From an uncultured Megasphaera sp. (GTDB taxonomy: Bacteria; Bacillota; Negativicutes; Veillonellales; Megasphaeraceae), in the NCBI GenBank assembly GCA_934202965.1, contig CAKPYN010000016.1:1-52384 (forward strand): a DNA stretch of 52,384 nucleotides, read 5' to 3'. The translations under genes were made by a program, and so were the position numbers. Below the pieces are notes generated by a model. That model was not told the DNA's origin, did not search any database, and worked only from the letters and a program-made list of their open reading frames with translations. Positions 25,571 through 35,332 of the stretch are shown here, one piece after another (position 1 is the first letter of the stretch; the number at the start of each line of letters is the position of its first letter).

Positions 25571-25645
25571 ACCAAACCCTCCTTATTTACGCACGTATCT
25601 ATTGTAACAAAGGGCCGGCGTAAAAGCAAGGTTTCCCGGACTATC

Positions 25646-27646
25646 TTATTCTCGTTCCAGCCAGTCGCGAAATTCTTCTTCCGAAATAATATGGGTTCCT
25701 AGTTTTTGGGCTTTTTCGTATTTACTGCCCGGTTCGGCACCGGCAACGACGAGGGTCGTTTTCTTCGTCACGGACGACGTGCATGTACCGCCTCGGTCTT
25801 CGACGGCCTGCTGGGCTTCTTTGCGGGTCATGGTCTGCAGTTTGCCTGTTAGGACGACGATTTCGCCATCGAAAGCGGCACTGATAAGCTGCCGTTTTTC
25901 AGCCGTCATATCGACGCCCTGAGCCTGCAGCTTTTGTATCAGTCCTTGATGGTCGGCATCAGCCATATAGGATACGACGCTTTCGGCAATACGCGGGCCA
26001 ATGTCGCCAATGGCTGTCAGTTCCTCAACCGACGCCTGTTGCAAGGCATCCATAGAACCAAAACATTCTGCCAAAATCCGACCGGCTTTGGCACCGACAA
26101 AGCGAATTCCCAAGGCAAATAAGACCCGCGCCAGTCCGACATGCTTGCTGTCTTCGATGGCCTTGAGCAAGTTGTCCGCCGATTTTTCACCGAATCCTTC
26201 CAAATCGACTAATTCGTCCTTCGTCAAGCCGTATATATCTGATACGTCCTTGATTAGGTGCTGCTGGAGCAGTTGTTGGACAATGGCATCGCCCAAGCCA
26301 TCGATATTCATGGCATCGCGCGATACGAAATGGGCAATCTGTTCACCAATGACGGCAGGACAGCTGAGATTGATGCAGCGTGTCGCCGCTTCCCCGTCAC
26401 GCCGCACGATAGGTCCGCCGCAGCACGGGCAGGTTTTCGGCATAGCAAAAACCGTTTCCTTCCCCGTTCGTGCTTCGAGAACGGGCCGGACCACTTCCGG
26501 TATAATTTCACCGGCTTTTTGGATAATGACGGTATCGCCAATGCGAATATCTTTTTCTTTGATATAGTCTTCATTATGCAAGGTTGCCCGTTTTACCGTC
26601 GTTCCTGCCAATCGAACGGGCTGCAAATCAGCCGCCGGTGTCAGTACGCCCGTGCGCCCCAAGGTAATGGAAATATCCAATACTTTCGTCTTAGCCTGTT
26701 CCGGCGGAAACTTATAGGCAATGGCCCAACGGGGTATTTTGACGGTATTGCCCAATCGTGCTTGCTGAGCAAAGGAATTGACTTTGATAACCATGCCGTC
26801 TGTCGCATAAGGCAGCGTGTCGCGCCGTTCGTCCCACGTATGAATGAAGGCAATGACGTCCTTCATCGTCTTAAATTTTCGGTATTCCGGATTGACCTGA
26901 AAATGAAAGGCTTTCAAATCGGCCAATAGTTCTTCTTGACTGTGGATTTCAATGCCGACATTTCCCCCTAAGGCATAGGCAAAAAATGCTAATTTGCGCT
27001 GTGCCGTAATCTTAGGGTCTAACTGACGCAATGAGCCGGCAGCGGCATTCCGGGGATTAGCAAAGGGTTCTAGTTCGTCGTCACGGCGCTGGGCATTGAG
27101 GCGCGCAAAAGAATCAATGGGCATATACACTTCGCCGCGAATTTCGATGTGAGGCGAATCGCTGTCGATATGCAGCGGTATGGTGCGAATGGTGCGTACA
27201 TTGTTGGTAATGTCTTCGCCGACGCGTCCGTCGCCGCGGGTAACGCCGCGAATAAACTGGCCGTGTTCATAAATCAAATTGACAGCCAACCCATCAATTT
27301 TCAATTCGACGACATATTCCAAGTCTTCGCCGCCCAAGTCCTGACGGACGCGCTGATCAAATTCCATCAATTCCGCATCATTAAAGACGTCTCCCAAGCT
27401 CAGCATGGGCCGGTCATGGGTATATTTGGCAAAGCCGCCGGAAATTTTAGACCCGACGCGCTGGGTCGGCGAGTCCGGTGTAATCCATTCGGGATGGGCC
27501 TTTTCGATCGTTTCCAGCTCGCGGTACATCATATCGTATTCATAATCCGTTACGACAGGCTTATCCAATGTATAGTATTGATAACTCAATTCATCCAGCG
27601 TATGGCGCAGTTCCAACAACCGCGCTTTCATCGTTGTATCATCCAT
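25646..27646 (-). CDS. ligA: NAD-dependent DNA ligase
   Basis: LigA seals nicks in replication and repair using NAD. All parts are present in the 666 residues: the Ia domain with SYQYY, nucleotidyltransferase motif I with catalytic Lys116 in ELKIDG, and the OB fold. A four-Cys zinc finger (CPCCGG ... CINLSC, about 405-430), helix-hairpin-helix repeats and a C-terminal BRCT domain (from about 590) follow. Length is normal. ATG 27646 follows GGGGAGG. It lies 56 bp after pcrA; the pcrA-ligA pair is a standard Firmicute arrangement. Confidence 0.97.
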   Translation of the reverse strand: MDDTTMKARLLELRHTLDELSYQYYTLDKPVVTDYEYDMMYRELETIEKAHPEWITPDSPTQRVGSKISGGFAKYTHDRPMLSLGDVFNDAELMEFDQRVRQDLGGEDLEYVVELKIDGLAVNLIYEHGQFIRGVTRGDGRVGEDITNNVRTIRTIPLHIDSDSPHIEIRGEVYMPIDSFARLNAQRRDDELEPFANPRNAAAGSLRQLDPKITAQRKLAFFAYALGGNVGIEIHSQEELLADLKAFHFQVNPEYRKFKTMKDVIAFIHTWDERRDTLPYATDGMVIKVNSFAQQARLGNTVKIPRWAIAYKFPPEQAKTKVLDISITLGRTGVLTPAADLQPVRLAGTTVKRATLHNEDYIKEKDIRIGDTVIIQKAGEIIPEVVRPVLEARTGKETVFAMPKTCPCCGGPIVRRDGEAATRCINLSCPAVIGEQIAHFVSRDAMNIDGLGDAIVQQLLQQHLIKDVSDIYGLTKDELVDLEGFGEKSADNLLKAIEDSKHVGLARVLFALGIRFVGAKAGRILAECFGSMDALQQASVEELTAIGDIGPRIAESVVSYMADADHQGLIQKLQAQGVDMTAEKRQLISAAFDGEIVVLTGKLQTMTRKEAQQAVEDRGGTCTSSVTKKTTLVVAGAEPGSKYEKAQKLGTHIISEEEFRDWLERE

Positions 27647-27702
27647 AAAAAAACCTCCCCTAGTACAGGTTGTCTGGTTGTATCCATCAATTTGACTATC
27701 GC

Positions 27703-29904
27703 TTATGCTTTTTCCAATGGCGCATATTTGACGACGACCTGACGGATACCTTTGGTCGGAAATTGAATTTTCATCTGCATGTTTTGGCCTTCACCAATGA
27801 CTTCCAAGACCGTCCCGATGCCCCAAATCTTGTGACGGACTGTATCACCTTTGGCAAAGGTCGTGTCGACGGCATGTTTTTTCGGCAAGCTGGACGCTAC
27901 GGGCTTAGATAAGATAGACATGCGCTGCTTCGACGGAACGGTCGTTGTCGATTGCTGCGGCATGGCAGCCTTACGATGATATTCTTCCAGCAAATTCTCC
28001 GGAATTTCTGCCAAAAAGCGACTTGGCATATAAGCCGAAATCCGGCCGTACATGGTACGCGTCGATGCATTGGTGACATACAGCTGCTGTTCCGCACGAG
28101 TAATGCCGACATAGGCTAGGCGTCGTTCTTCTTCGATTTGCGACGAATCCATAAGCGTCCGGCTGTGCGGAAACAAGCCTTCATCGAGCCCAACGAGAAA
28201 GACAACAGGAAATTCTAGGCCCTTGGCGGCATGGAGCGTCATTAACGTGACTTTGGATTCACTGCTTTCAAACTCATCGACATCGCTGACGAGGGCTACA
28301 TTTTCCAAAAAGTCCTGCAGCGTACCGTCAGGATTATCATCGACGTATTCTTTGGCTGCCGTCAAAAACTGGCCTACGTTTTCTTTGCGGCTTTCGCCCT
28401 GCGTATCGTGGGCCGCATCGGCATCCAGCATGGCCCCATAGCCGGTCTGTTTGATGACTTCTTCCATGATTTGCTGGACGTTCCATTCATCGACATGATT
28501 GAGAAGTTCAAAAATCGTTACCGAGAAATCTTCCAATGCCGCTTTCGCCCGTTTCGTGACCGGTAATTCTTCTGTTGAAGACAACGCTTCAAATAAGGAA
28601 ATGCCTTGTTCTTCGGCATAGTCCGTCAAATGTTCCAGTGTCGTCGCCCCAATATTTCGTTTCGGTACGTTGATAATCCGCGTCAGGCTCAGACTGTCTT
28701 CCGGGTTATACAACAGCCGCAAGTACGCGATAACGTCTTTGATTTCCTTGCGGTCATAGAATTTCGTACCGCCGACCATCGTGTATGGAATGGCATAACG
28801 CATCAATTTTTCTTCCAGTACGCGGGACTGGGAGTTCGTACGGAATAAAATCGCCATGTTGCCATACGGTTCCTGACTAATTTCATGGCGATTATAGATG
28901 ACGCCGGCTACGTAATCGGCTTCATCATATTCCGTCTGGGCATGATAATGAATAATCTTATTGCCTGTCTGGTTTTCAGTCCACAAGTTCTTCTTAGGAC
29001 GGCTTTCGTTGTTGTTGATGACCGCATTGGCAGCCTGTAAAATCGTCTTGGTCGAGCGATAATTCTGTTCTAGCTTAATTGAAGCCGCATCGGGATAATC
29101 GCGGGTAAAGTCCATAATATTGCGAATATCCGCGCCGCGCCAGGCATAAATACTCTGGTCTGCATCACCGACGACACAGATATTGCGCCATTTAGCAGCC
29201 AGCAGCTTGGTCAACGTGTACTGGGCATGGTTCGTATCTTGGTATTCATCAACGAGAATATATTGAAAACGGTCTTGGTATTTTTCCCGTACATCGCTGT
29301 ATTCATCGAGGAGCCGCACAGCCAGCCGTAATAAGTCATCAAAATCCATGGCGTTGTTTTCCAGCAGCTTCTTTTCATACAATGTATAGGCTTCGGCAAC
29401 TTTTTCTTCATAAAAATCATTCGTCCGGCCAGCGAATTCATGGGCATCCATCAAGGCATTCTTGGCTGACGAAATCGTTCCCAGCACAGACCGCGGCGGA
29501 AACTGCTTGTCATCCAAATTCATCTGTTTGAGGCAGTCCTTTATCAGCGTCATCTGATCGGTGGCATCATAAATCGTAAAATTGCGGGTATATCCAAACT
29601 TGCCGTCAATTTCAAAACGCAGCAGTTTGGCACAAAACGAGTGAAATGTACTGAGCCACATGCTTTCGGCACGGGCACCGACTAATTTTTCTACGCGTTC
29701 GCGCATTTCTTTGGCTGCTTTGTTGGTGAAAGTAATGGCCAAAATGCGATAGGGCGACACGCCTTTTTTCAACAAATGAGCAATACGGCATGTCAATACC
29801 TTCGTTTTACCGGAACCGGCACCGGCTGTAATCAACAATGGCCCTTCCGTGTGCCGTACGGCTTCCAGTTGTCTGTCATTCAACGTCTCAAAAATGGGAT
29901 TCAT
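27703..29904 (-). CDS. pcrA: ATP-dependent DNA helicase PcrA/UvrD
   Basis: This is a superfamily 1 3'-5' helicase for repair and for clearing replication conflicts. Motifs are complete: Walker A in TAGAGSGKT (Lys33), motif Ia TFTNKAAKEM, motif II VDEYQDTN, motif III GDADQSIYAWRGA, motif IV QNYRST, and motifs V and VI (TLMTLHAAKGLEFPVVFL; VGITRAEQQLY). The C-terminal 90 residues include a Tudor-like end (KGDTVRHKIWGIGTV) typical of PcrA. I start at ATG 29904 because GGAG lies six bases upstream; the earlier ATG (29919) lies within that site region. Confidence 0.97.
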   Translation of the reverse strand: MNPIFETLNDRQLEAVRHTEGPLLITAGAGSGKTKVLTCRIAHLLKKGVSPYRILAITFTNKAAKEMRERVEKLVGARAESMWLSTFHSFCAKLLRFEIDGKFGYTRNFTIYDATDQMTLIKDCLKQMNLDDKQFPPRSVLGTISSAKNALMDAHEFAGRTNDFYEEKVAEAYTLYEKKLLENNAMDFDDLLRLAVRLLDEYSDVREKYQDRFQYILVDEYQDTNHAQYTLTKLLAAKWRNICVVGDADQSIYAWRGADIRNIMDFTRDYPDAASIKLEQNYRSTKTILQAANAVINNNESRPKKNLWTENQTGNKIIHYHAQTEYDEADYVAGVIYNRHEISQEPYGNMAILFRTNSQSRVLEEKLMRYAIPYTMVGGTKFYDRKEIKDVIAYLRLLYNPEDSLSLTRIINVPKRNIGATTLEHLTDYAEEQGISLFEALSSTEELPVTKRAKAALEDFSVTIFELLNHVDEWNVQQIMEEVIKQTGYGAMLDADAAHDTQGESRKENVGQFLTAAKEYVDDNPDGTLQDFLENVALVSDVDEFESSESKVTLMTLHAAKGLEFPVVFLVGLDEGLFPHSRTLMDSSQIEEERRLAYVGITRAEQQLYVTNASTRTMYGRISAYMPSRFLAEIPENLLEEYHRKAAMPQQSTTTVPSKQRMSILSKPVASSLPKKHAVDTTFAKGDTVRHKIWGIGTVLEVIGEGQNMQMKIQFPTKGIRQVVVKYAPLEKA

Positions 29905-29933
29905 CGTTTCTCCTTCCATTTTCTATTGGTGAA

Positions 29934-29966
29934 AAAAAGCCCCACCGTCACGATGAGGCTTTTCTG
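29934..29966 (-). terminator. Terminator after the pyrophosphatase gene
   Basis: AAGCCTCA.CGT and ACG.TG.GGCTT pair with two mismatches on the minus strand, followed by TTTTTTT. It lies between the pyrophosphatase and pcrA. Confidence 0.8.
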
Positions 29967-29976
29967 TCATTCTATA

Positions 29977-31248
29977 TTATTTCAATGCTGCCAAAATCGG
30001 CGGAACAATCTGTTTTTTACGGCTCATGACCTTCGGCAGGTATACTTCTTTATCGAGTACGTCTTTGCCAAACGCCTTGCTAACGGTCTCATCCATGTTG
30101 CCGGCAAAAATGAAGTTCGTTGATTCATCAATAATGCTGGTAATCATGAGGAAGCAAGCGTCATACTGTTTGGCTGCGCGCATTTTTTCCAACGCGCCGA
30201 GAAGTACCGTCTTCTGTGCCAGCAAATCCGCTGTATCCATGACCTGTACCTGCGAAATCGTAAAGGTTTTGCCGCTGTCCGAAAATTCTTTCATGTCGCT
30301 GGAAGCGATCTGTTCCGGCGTTAAGTCGGATACATTGGCACCGGCTTTGAGCATATCCATACCGTATGTTTCTACATCAACACCGGCAATGGCTGCCAAT
30401 TCAGCTGCTGCATCTTTATCCTGCTGCGTGCATGTCGGTGAACGGAACAAAACCGTATCGGAAATAACGGCAGAAAGCAACAAGCCGGCAATTTCTTTCG
30501 GAATGTCGATATGGGCCTGTTTGTACAGGGATGTAATAATCGTAGCCGTACAACCAACAGGCTGGAACAAAATGAAAATCGGCGCTGTCGTGTCCAGTGT
30601 CCCGCCAATACGGTGATGGTCTACGACGCTGACGATTTCGGCTTCATCAATGCCATCAATGATTTGTTTCTTTTCGTTGTGGTCGACAAGCATAACTTTC
30701 TGTTTTTCCACGCCGGCTACGCAGTCTGCACAAACCAAGCCAACATATTTACCGTCATCGACAACGGCGTACTGGCCGTCAGCCGGTACATCATGGCCAT
30801 TGTCTTGGGTGCTGAAGAACAAGTCCGGATCGTGCATCAAGTCTTTGACCGTGCTCAATTCCTGACCCGTCACGGTTTTGATGAATTCTTCTGCTAAGCT
30901 GGCACGATCGACAACACCGACAAAGTTGCCGTTATCGGCAACCGGTGCAATGCTGCTTTCATGGGCAGCAAACCAATTGGCTGCATCTTTCAAGCTGGCA
31001 CTGACTTTCAATGCTTCGACTTCGGTATGAACGGCATCGCCGACTTTAACATAAAAGTCTTTGACAATCGGCTGTGCTTCGACATGGAAATAATCCAATG
31101 CAAAGGCCGTTTCTTTGTTAATTTCACCTGCACGAATAGGAACAGCGTCTACGCCTTGGAGCTGCTGCAATTTTGCATATGCAATAGAAGAACAAATCGA
31201 ATCCGTATCCGGGCTCTTATGTCCGGTAACAAAAATCTGTTTTGCCAC
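29977..31248 (-). CDS. ppaC: Family II inorganic pyrophosphatase with regulatory CBS domains
   Basis: It hydrolyses pyrophosphate using Mn or Co. Metal-binding motifs frame the enzyme: GHKSPDTDS near the N-terminus, then VVDHHRIGG (DHH) and a C-terminal DHHA2 domain ending in SRKKQIVPP. At 423 residues it is about 115 longer than plain PpaC. The extra block (about residues 65-185) looks like a CBS pair (SIAPVADNGNFVGVVDRASL; QYAVVDDGKYVGLV). CBS-PPases are controlled by adenine nucleotides. No DRTGG domain is apparent, so this is the shorter type. The start is GTG 31248 behind GAGGTGATA. Confidence 0.93.
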   Translation of the reverse strand: MAKQIFVTGHKSPDTDSICSSIAYAKLQQLQGVDAVPIRAGEINKETAFALDYFHVEAQPIVKDFYVKVGDAVHTEVEALKVSASLKDAANWFAAHESSIAPVADNGNFVGVVDRASLAEEFIKTVTGQELSTVKDLMHDPDLFFSTQDNGHDVPADGQYAVVDDGKYVGLVCADCVAGVEKQKVMLVDHNEKKQIIDGIDEAEIVSVVDHHRIGGTLDTTAPIFILFQPVGCTATIITSLYKQAHIDIPKEIAGLLLSAVISDTVLFRSPTCTQQDKDAAAELAAIAGVDVETYGMDMLKAGANVSDLTPEQIASSDMKEFSDSGKTFTISQVQVMDTADLLAQKTVLLGALEKMRAAKQYDACFLMITSIIDESTNFIFAGNMDETVSKAFGKDVLDKEVYLPKVMSRKKQIVPPILAALK

Positions 31249-31374
31249 GATATATCACCTCATAAAAAGTATACTACTAATCATGCCAACGTATCCCCAA
31301 AAGGACAGCACATCGTATTTGTGTTTCTTTCGGGGATACATCAACAACTATATCTATATTATATCACAAAACTC

Positions 31375-33282
31375 TTAGCCTTTACGAGTCGTCATCAATT
31401 CCTGAATATGCGCAACGACTTCGTCAATGCTCTTAGCACCTAAATCGCCTTTGGAACGGTCACGAAGTCCCAAGGTACCGTTTGCCATTTCTTTATCGCC
31501 GACGACAGCCATGTACGGTACTTTTTCCATCTGTGCCTTGCGAATCTTGTAGCCGATTTTTTCGCTGCTTTCATCGACTTCGGCACGAATGCCTGCTTTT
31601 TTGAACTTCTTAGCCAGTTCTTTGACATATGCTAAATGTTTATCAGAAATCGGCAGGAATTTAATCTGTACCGGGGCGAGCCATACTGGGAAGGCACCGG
31701 CATAGTTTTCTGTCAAAACGCCGAGGAACCGTTCGATAGAGCCAAATACCGTACGGTGAACCATGACAGGACGATGTTTCTGGCCGTCTTCACCGATATA
31801 GGTCATATCAAACCGTTCCGGCATAAGCATATCGAGCTGAATCGTGCCGCACTGCCATGTACGTCCGATAGAGTCCTTAACATGGAAGTCCAGTTTCGGG
31901 CCGTAGAATGCGCCGTCGCCTTCGTTGACCTGGAACGGAACGCCTTTTTCTTCGATAACCTCACGCAGCGTATTCGTTGCCAATTCCCAAATTTCATCAG
32001 AGCCCATGGAGTCTTCCGGACGTGTAGACAATTCAACGTGGTATTCCAAGCCGAATGTCTTGTATGCTTTGTCGATGAGGTCCATAACACCGGAAATTTC
32101 CTGTTTCATCTGACTCGGCAGCATGAAAATATGTGCATCATCCTGCGTGAAGCAGCGAACGCGGAACAAGCCGTGCAGTGCCCCGTGCAGTTCATGACGG
32201 TGGACAATGCCCAATTCTGCCATGCGCATCGGGAAATCACGATAGCTGTGAACGTTGCTCTTATATACGAGGATGCCGCCTGGGCAGTTCATCGGTTTGA
32301 TAGCGTACGGCTGTTCATCAATCGTCGTAAAGTACATGTTGTCACGGTAATGATCCCAGTGGCCGGACTGTTCCCAAAGCTGGCGGTTCAAAATGAGCGG
32401 CGTCATGATTTCATCATAGTCTGCTTCATCATGCAGTTCATGCCAGAATTTGAGCAGGTTGTTGCGCAGTACCATTCCCTTCGGATGGAAGAACGGGAAG
32501 CCAGGGCCTTCTTCGTGGAAGCTAAAGAGGTCGAGCTGTTTGCCTAATTTACGATGATCTCGTTTTTCAGCTTCTTCCATCATTTTCAGATAATCGTCCA
32601 AATCGGACTTCTTTTGAAAAGCTGTGCCGTAAATACGCTGCAGCATTTTATTCTTTTCATCGCCGCGCCAGTACGCGCCTGCAACCGTACGGAGTTTGAA
32701 AGCTTTGACCTGACCTGTCGTTTCGCAGTGCGGACCTGCACAAAGATCGACAAAATCGCCCTGACGATACAAGGAAATAACAGCATCTTCCGGCAAATCT
32801 TCAATTAATTCTACTTTATAATCCTGACCAGCATCTTTAAACAATTTCAATGCGTCTTCGCGGGATACGACTTCTTTCGTAAGAGGCAGGTTTTCTTTGA
32901 CGATTTTTGCCATTTCTTTTTCAATCGCTTCAAAATCATCCTGCGTAAACCGATGTTCCGTATCCATATCATAGTAGAAGCCGTTTTCGATAGACGGGCC
33001 AATAGCGAATTTTACGCCCGGGAACAAATGCTGGATAGCCTGCGCCATAATGTGAGATGCTGTATGGCGGAGTGTATCTTTTCCTTCTTGAGCGTCAAAC
33101 GTAAGAAATTCTACGGTCGAGCCGTCAACAATCAGTTCTCTTAAGTCCGTAACTTCTCCGTTTACTTTTGCAACTAATACTTTTTTCGCCAGACTATTGC
33201 TGAGCGCTTTGACAGCTTCGTACAACGAAATGCCATCGGCAAATGACTTTTTGCTGCCATCTTTTAACACTAATTCTGCCAT
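31375..33282 (-). CDS. thrS: Threonyl-tRNA synthetase
   Basis: ThrS charges tRNA-Thr. The 635 residues show an N-terminal TGS domain (ELVLKDGSKKSFADG), the editing domain with HTASHIMAQA, and the class II core with zinc ligands (MNCPGGI, RMAELGIVHRHE). A C-terminal anticodon-binding domain ends the protein. The start is ATG 33282, nine bases after AAGGAGG; the longer frame upstream runs into the T-box terminator and is rejected. Expression should be controlled by the T-box leader immediately upstream. Confidence 0.97.
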   Translation of the reverse strand: MAELVLKDGSKKSFADGISLYEAVKALSNSLAKKVLVAKVNGEVTDLRELIVDGSTVEFLTFDAQEGKDTLRHTASHIMAQAIQHLFPGVKFAIGPSIENGFYYDMDTEHRFTQDDFEAIEKEMAKIVKENLPLTKEVVSREDALKLFKDAGQDYKVELIEDLPEDAVISLYRQGDFVDLCAGPHCETTGQVKAFKLRTVAGAYWRGDEKNKMLQRIYGTAFQKKSDLDDYLKMMEEAEKRDHRKLGKQLDLFSFHEEGPGFPFFHPKGMVLRNNLLKFWHELHDEADYDEIMTPLILNRQLWEQSGHWDHYRDNMYFTTIDEQPYAIKPMNCPGGILVYKSNVHSYRDFPMRMAELGIVHRHELHGALHGLFRVRCFTQDDAHIFMLPSQMKQEISGVMDLIDKAYKTFGLEYHVELSTRPEDSMGSDEIWELATNTLREVIEEKGVPFQVNEGDGAFYGPKLDFHVKDSIGRTWQCGTIQLDMLMPERFDMTYIGEDGQKHRPVMVHRTVFGSIERFLGVLTENYAGAFPVWLAPVQIKFLPISDKHLAYVKELAKKFKKAGIRAEVDESSEKIGYKIRKAQMEKVPYMAVVGDKEMANGTLGLRDRSKGDLGAKSIDEVVAHIQELMTTRKG

Positions 33283-33303
33283 TACAAACATCCTCCTTAA
33301 AAA

Positions 33304-33561
33304 TAAAAAGCTCCCGTCCTCAAGGGACGAGAGCATTACTCACGTGGTTCCACCCTAGTTCAGCAACCTTAGCTACTGTACTCAAGCGCGGTAACGGAAC
33401 GACCGGACTGCCATACGTTGATTCCGGCAGTCAGCTCCAAGGCGGTAATACACTAGGGCATCAAAAGCACTCGCACCATCTGTGCTTCTCTCTGCATAAC
33501 ACCTGCTAGGTATCATGTCCTTGTCATCGCTTATTTCTCTATCATACATATCGCTATGTAT
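33304..33561 (-). promoter_or_regulatory. T-box leader of thrS
   Basis: The minus strand carries the conserved T-box core AGGGTGGAACCACG (about 33343-33356), a Stem I region upstream and a terminator (GCTCTCGTCC...GGACGGGAGC, then TTTTT; 33305-33336). Uncharged tRNA-Thr would pair with the T-box and block termination. A plausible specifier is ACC (Thr) at 33444-33446 on the 3' side of Stem I, but I did not fold the RNA, so the codon is tentative. Confidence 0.88.
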
Positions 33562-33567
33562 GAACAA

Positions 33568-33596
33568 ATTATACGACCGGAATATCACCTTGTCAA
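33568..33596 (-). promoter_or_regulatory. Promoter of thrS
   Basis: A perfect sigma-A promoter reads leftward: TTGACA (33591-33596), a 17-bp spacer and TATAAT (33568-33573). It overlaps the stop codon of the FliB-like gene and should start transcription a few bases before the T-box leader. Confidence 0.88.
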
Positions 33597-34492
33597 GAGG
33601 AAATATAAGATACCAGCATGTCCAATAAAACAGCGACATTTTCTGTATCATATTCGATTTGTTCCGACCACATCCGAATCGCTTCTGCCAAACAACCCGT
33701 TTGCAGATACGCCAATACGATAAACGTCGTATTCATATGGGCATAAGCCGTCACGATGTCGATAGGCCATGTATTGCATTGCTCCAGCTGGCGGTACAAT
33801 ATGTATTGATAGATACGATTCCAAGAAGACGGCAAGCCTTTTTTACAGACCGTCGTCATTTGCTGCAGCAACGAATCTTCTTGCGCCTGCATCCTCTGTA
33901 TCTGCTGCGTCCATGCATTATTAATGGGCTCCGTTTGAGATAGACAGTCTAGGACAAACTTGCCATACGCCGTCGAATCCTTAGGCGCATATACTTGCTG
34001 TGCCGTTGGAATGGGCAGTTGGATATACGCCAAAAGCGCGGCAAACGAAAGGAATTCTTTCGTCTCGCTCTGTATAAATTGCAGGGGACCATCTGATGAC
34101 AGCAAGAGTTCACAGCTTTTTTCACAGCACAAGCCAACACCTCCTAATTCTACAGGCCCTGTCGGCGTGTCTACTACCTCATAAAAGCGCGGATGGAGCG
34201 TACAGATATCGCACAGTGCCTCTTCGCCGAGGGTTAAAATCAGCCGGCATAAGCCATTAGGCTGTAAAAAGGGACAGCATTCGTCCGAGCCGCTCAAGTT
34301 GAACTGCCAGTTTCCCTCTTCATCACATACCATGGATGTACGCAGGTCATCCCTTATAGAACCTGACATCGCCTGATACTGCGCCGCTGTCGTATCATCA
34401 ATATCGATTTCCCAGCCCCGACAGCATGTATGCTGACAGGTATCAGCTTTACAACGAAAGGATTCGTAAAAATCCGGAATGATATGTTGCAT
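33593..34492 (-). CDS. FliB-like lysine-N-methylase family protein
   Basis: The N-terminal half carries the family's Cys pattern. CxxxxCCxxW appears in DTCQHTCCRGW, then CCPFL, CRLIL and CDICTLHPRFYE, and another Cys pair follows at GLCCEKSCELL. Such proteins (FliB-type, flagellin lysine methylase) probably bind an iron-sulfur cluster. The C-terminal half is helical. ATG 34492 follows AAAGGAGG. No flagellar gene is nearby, and many relatives are in non-flagellated Negativicutes, so the target may be another protein. The gene stands alone; its end overlaps the thrS promoter. Confidence 0.75.
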   Translation of the reverse strand: MQHIIPDFYESFRCKADTCQHTCCRGWEIDIDDTTAAQYQAMSGSIRDDLRTSMVCDEEGNWQFNLSGSDECCPFLQPNGLCRLILTLGEEALCDICTLHPRFYEVVDTPTGPVELGGVGLCCEKSCELLLSSDGPLQFIQSETKEFLSFAALLAYIQLPIPTAQQVYAPKDSTAYGKFVLDCLSQTEPINNAWTQQIQRMQAQEDSLLQQMTTVCKKGLPSSWNRIYQYILYRQLEQCNTWPIDIVTAYAHMNTTFIVLAYLQTGCLAEAIRMWSEQIEYDTENVAVLLDMLVSYISS

Positions 34493-34522
34493 CGTCAAAC
34501 CTCCTTTACAAAAAACAAACGA

Positions 34523-34645
34523 GGCTGTAACAAAAGGAGAACGTAGAATCCCTTTTGTTACAGCCTATTTGTCATACCGTATTACTCGCATCGTTTGCAG
34601 CATGACCATTCATTTTTTAATTTCAAGCTAAAAACTACAAACTGT
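34523..34645 (-). repeat. 3'-end repeat module with terminator (copy A)
   Basis: A 15-bp perfect stem, GGCTGTAACAAAAGG (34523-34537) with CCTTTTGTTACAGCC (34551-34565), runs into a T-rich end on the minus strand. To its right lie CATACCGTATTACTCGCATC, then GTTTGCAGCATG, and AAAAACTACAAACTG. The same order of parts recurs at 47345-47470 and, more loosely, 37651-37775. It lies downstream of the 34707-35315 gene and probably ends its transcript. Confidence 0.8.
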
Positions 34646-34706
34646 TAACGAAATACTATCATCCATGATAGACAAAATCAGTATGCTACAGCTTCTTTTA
34701 TCTACT

Positions 34707-35315
34707 CTATTGTTTTTTATGTTTTGTATCGTCATCGATGGGCGTCACATCGATCGTTGTATACGCATCGTCCTGCCGTTTTTGACGCATTGCCGCTTCA
34801 TAGCCACGACGATATGCATCATCGTCCGGATTTTGTTTGCGTCTCCGAAATTTTTGCCACAACCGGCTTGCCAAGAAAAGAATGACCAATAGCAAAATAA
34901 TATTAAATAACACACCGAGGATATCGGCCATAAAGCCCATATTTCCCCAGCCGAACAAACTGCTCAGCATACTGCCCAAAAACATACCGCCTGCCAAGAG
35001 GCCGATATTGCGCATGGCACTGCCCCAGCGTGACGAAGACTGGGCCGTATTCGTGCGTGCTTGATTTTGGGTCGTCGTATTGGTATTAGGCCGTGTTTGC
35101 TGCTGCGTTTTGGCGTTTTGATTGCGTGTACTTTGCGAATTGGTTCCCGAACCGGTATTCGGTGTTTTTTTGGCAGGCGCCATCGGTGCGGACTTGGGGG
35201 CACTCATCCGAACGGCGCCGCCTTTAGCAGCCCATACGGGCATCGTCGCCGCCGGTGCAGATACAGCTACCATCAGGGCAGCTCCAGCAATTAGGCATAA
35301 CGTCTTAATTCTCAT
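34707..35315 (-). CDS. Exported or membrane protein with Thr/Asn/Gln-rich linker
   Basis: I do not recognise the family. A signal peptide (about residues 1-28, ending AVSAPAATMPVWA) leads into a Pro/Lys part and a low-complexity Asn/Gln/Thr linker (about 50-95). Two Gly-rich hydrophobic segments follow (about 100-118 and 130-150), the first with GGMFLGSMLSSLFGWG. The C-terminal tail is basic, then acidic. The segment resembles linker-plus-membrane regions of Tim44-like proteins but lacks that domain. ATG 35315 is about 10 bases after AAGGAG. It is 18 bp from htpX on the same strand, so the two may be co-expressed for envelope upkeep. Confidence 0.7.
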   Translation of the reverse strand: MRIKTLCLIAGAALMVAVSAPAATMPVWAAKGGAVRMSAPKSAPMAPAKKTPNTGSGTNSQSTRNQNAKTQQQTRPNTNTTTQNQARTNTAQSSSRWGSAMRNIGLLAGGMFLGSMLSSLFGWGNMGFMADILGVLFNIILLLVILFLASRLWQKFRRRKQNPDDDAYRRGYEAAMRQKRQDDAYTTIDVTPIDDDTKHKKQ

Positions 35316-35332
35316 GTCATCGTGTCTCCTTA

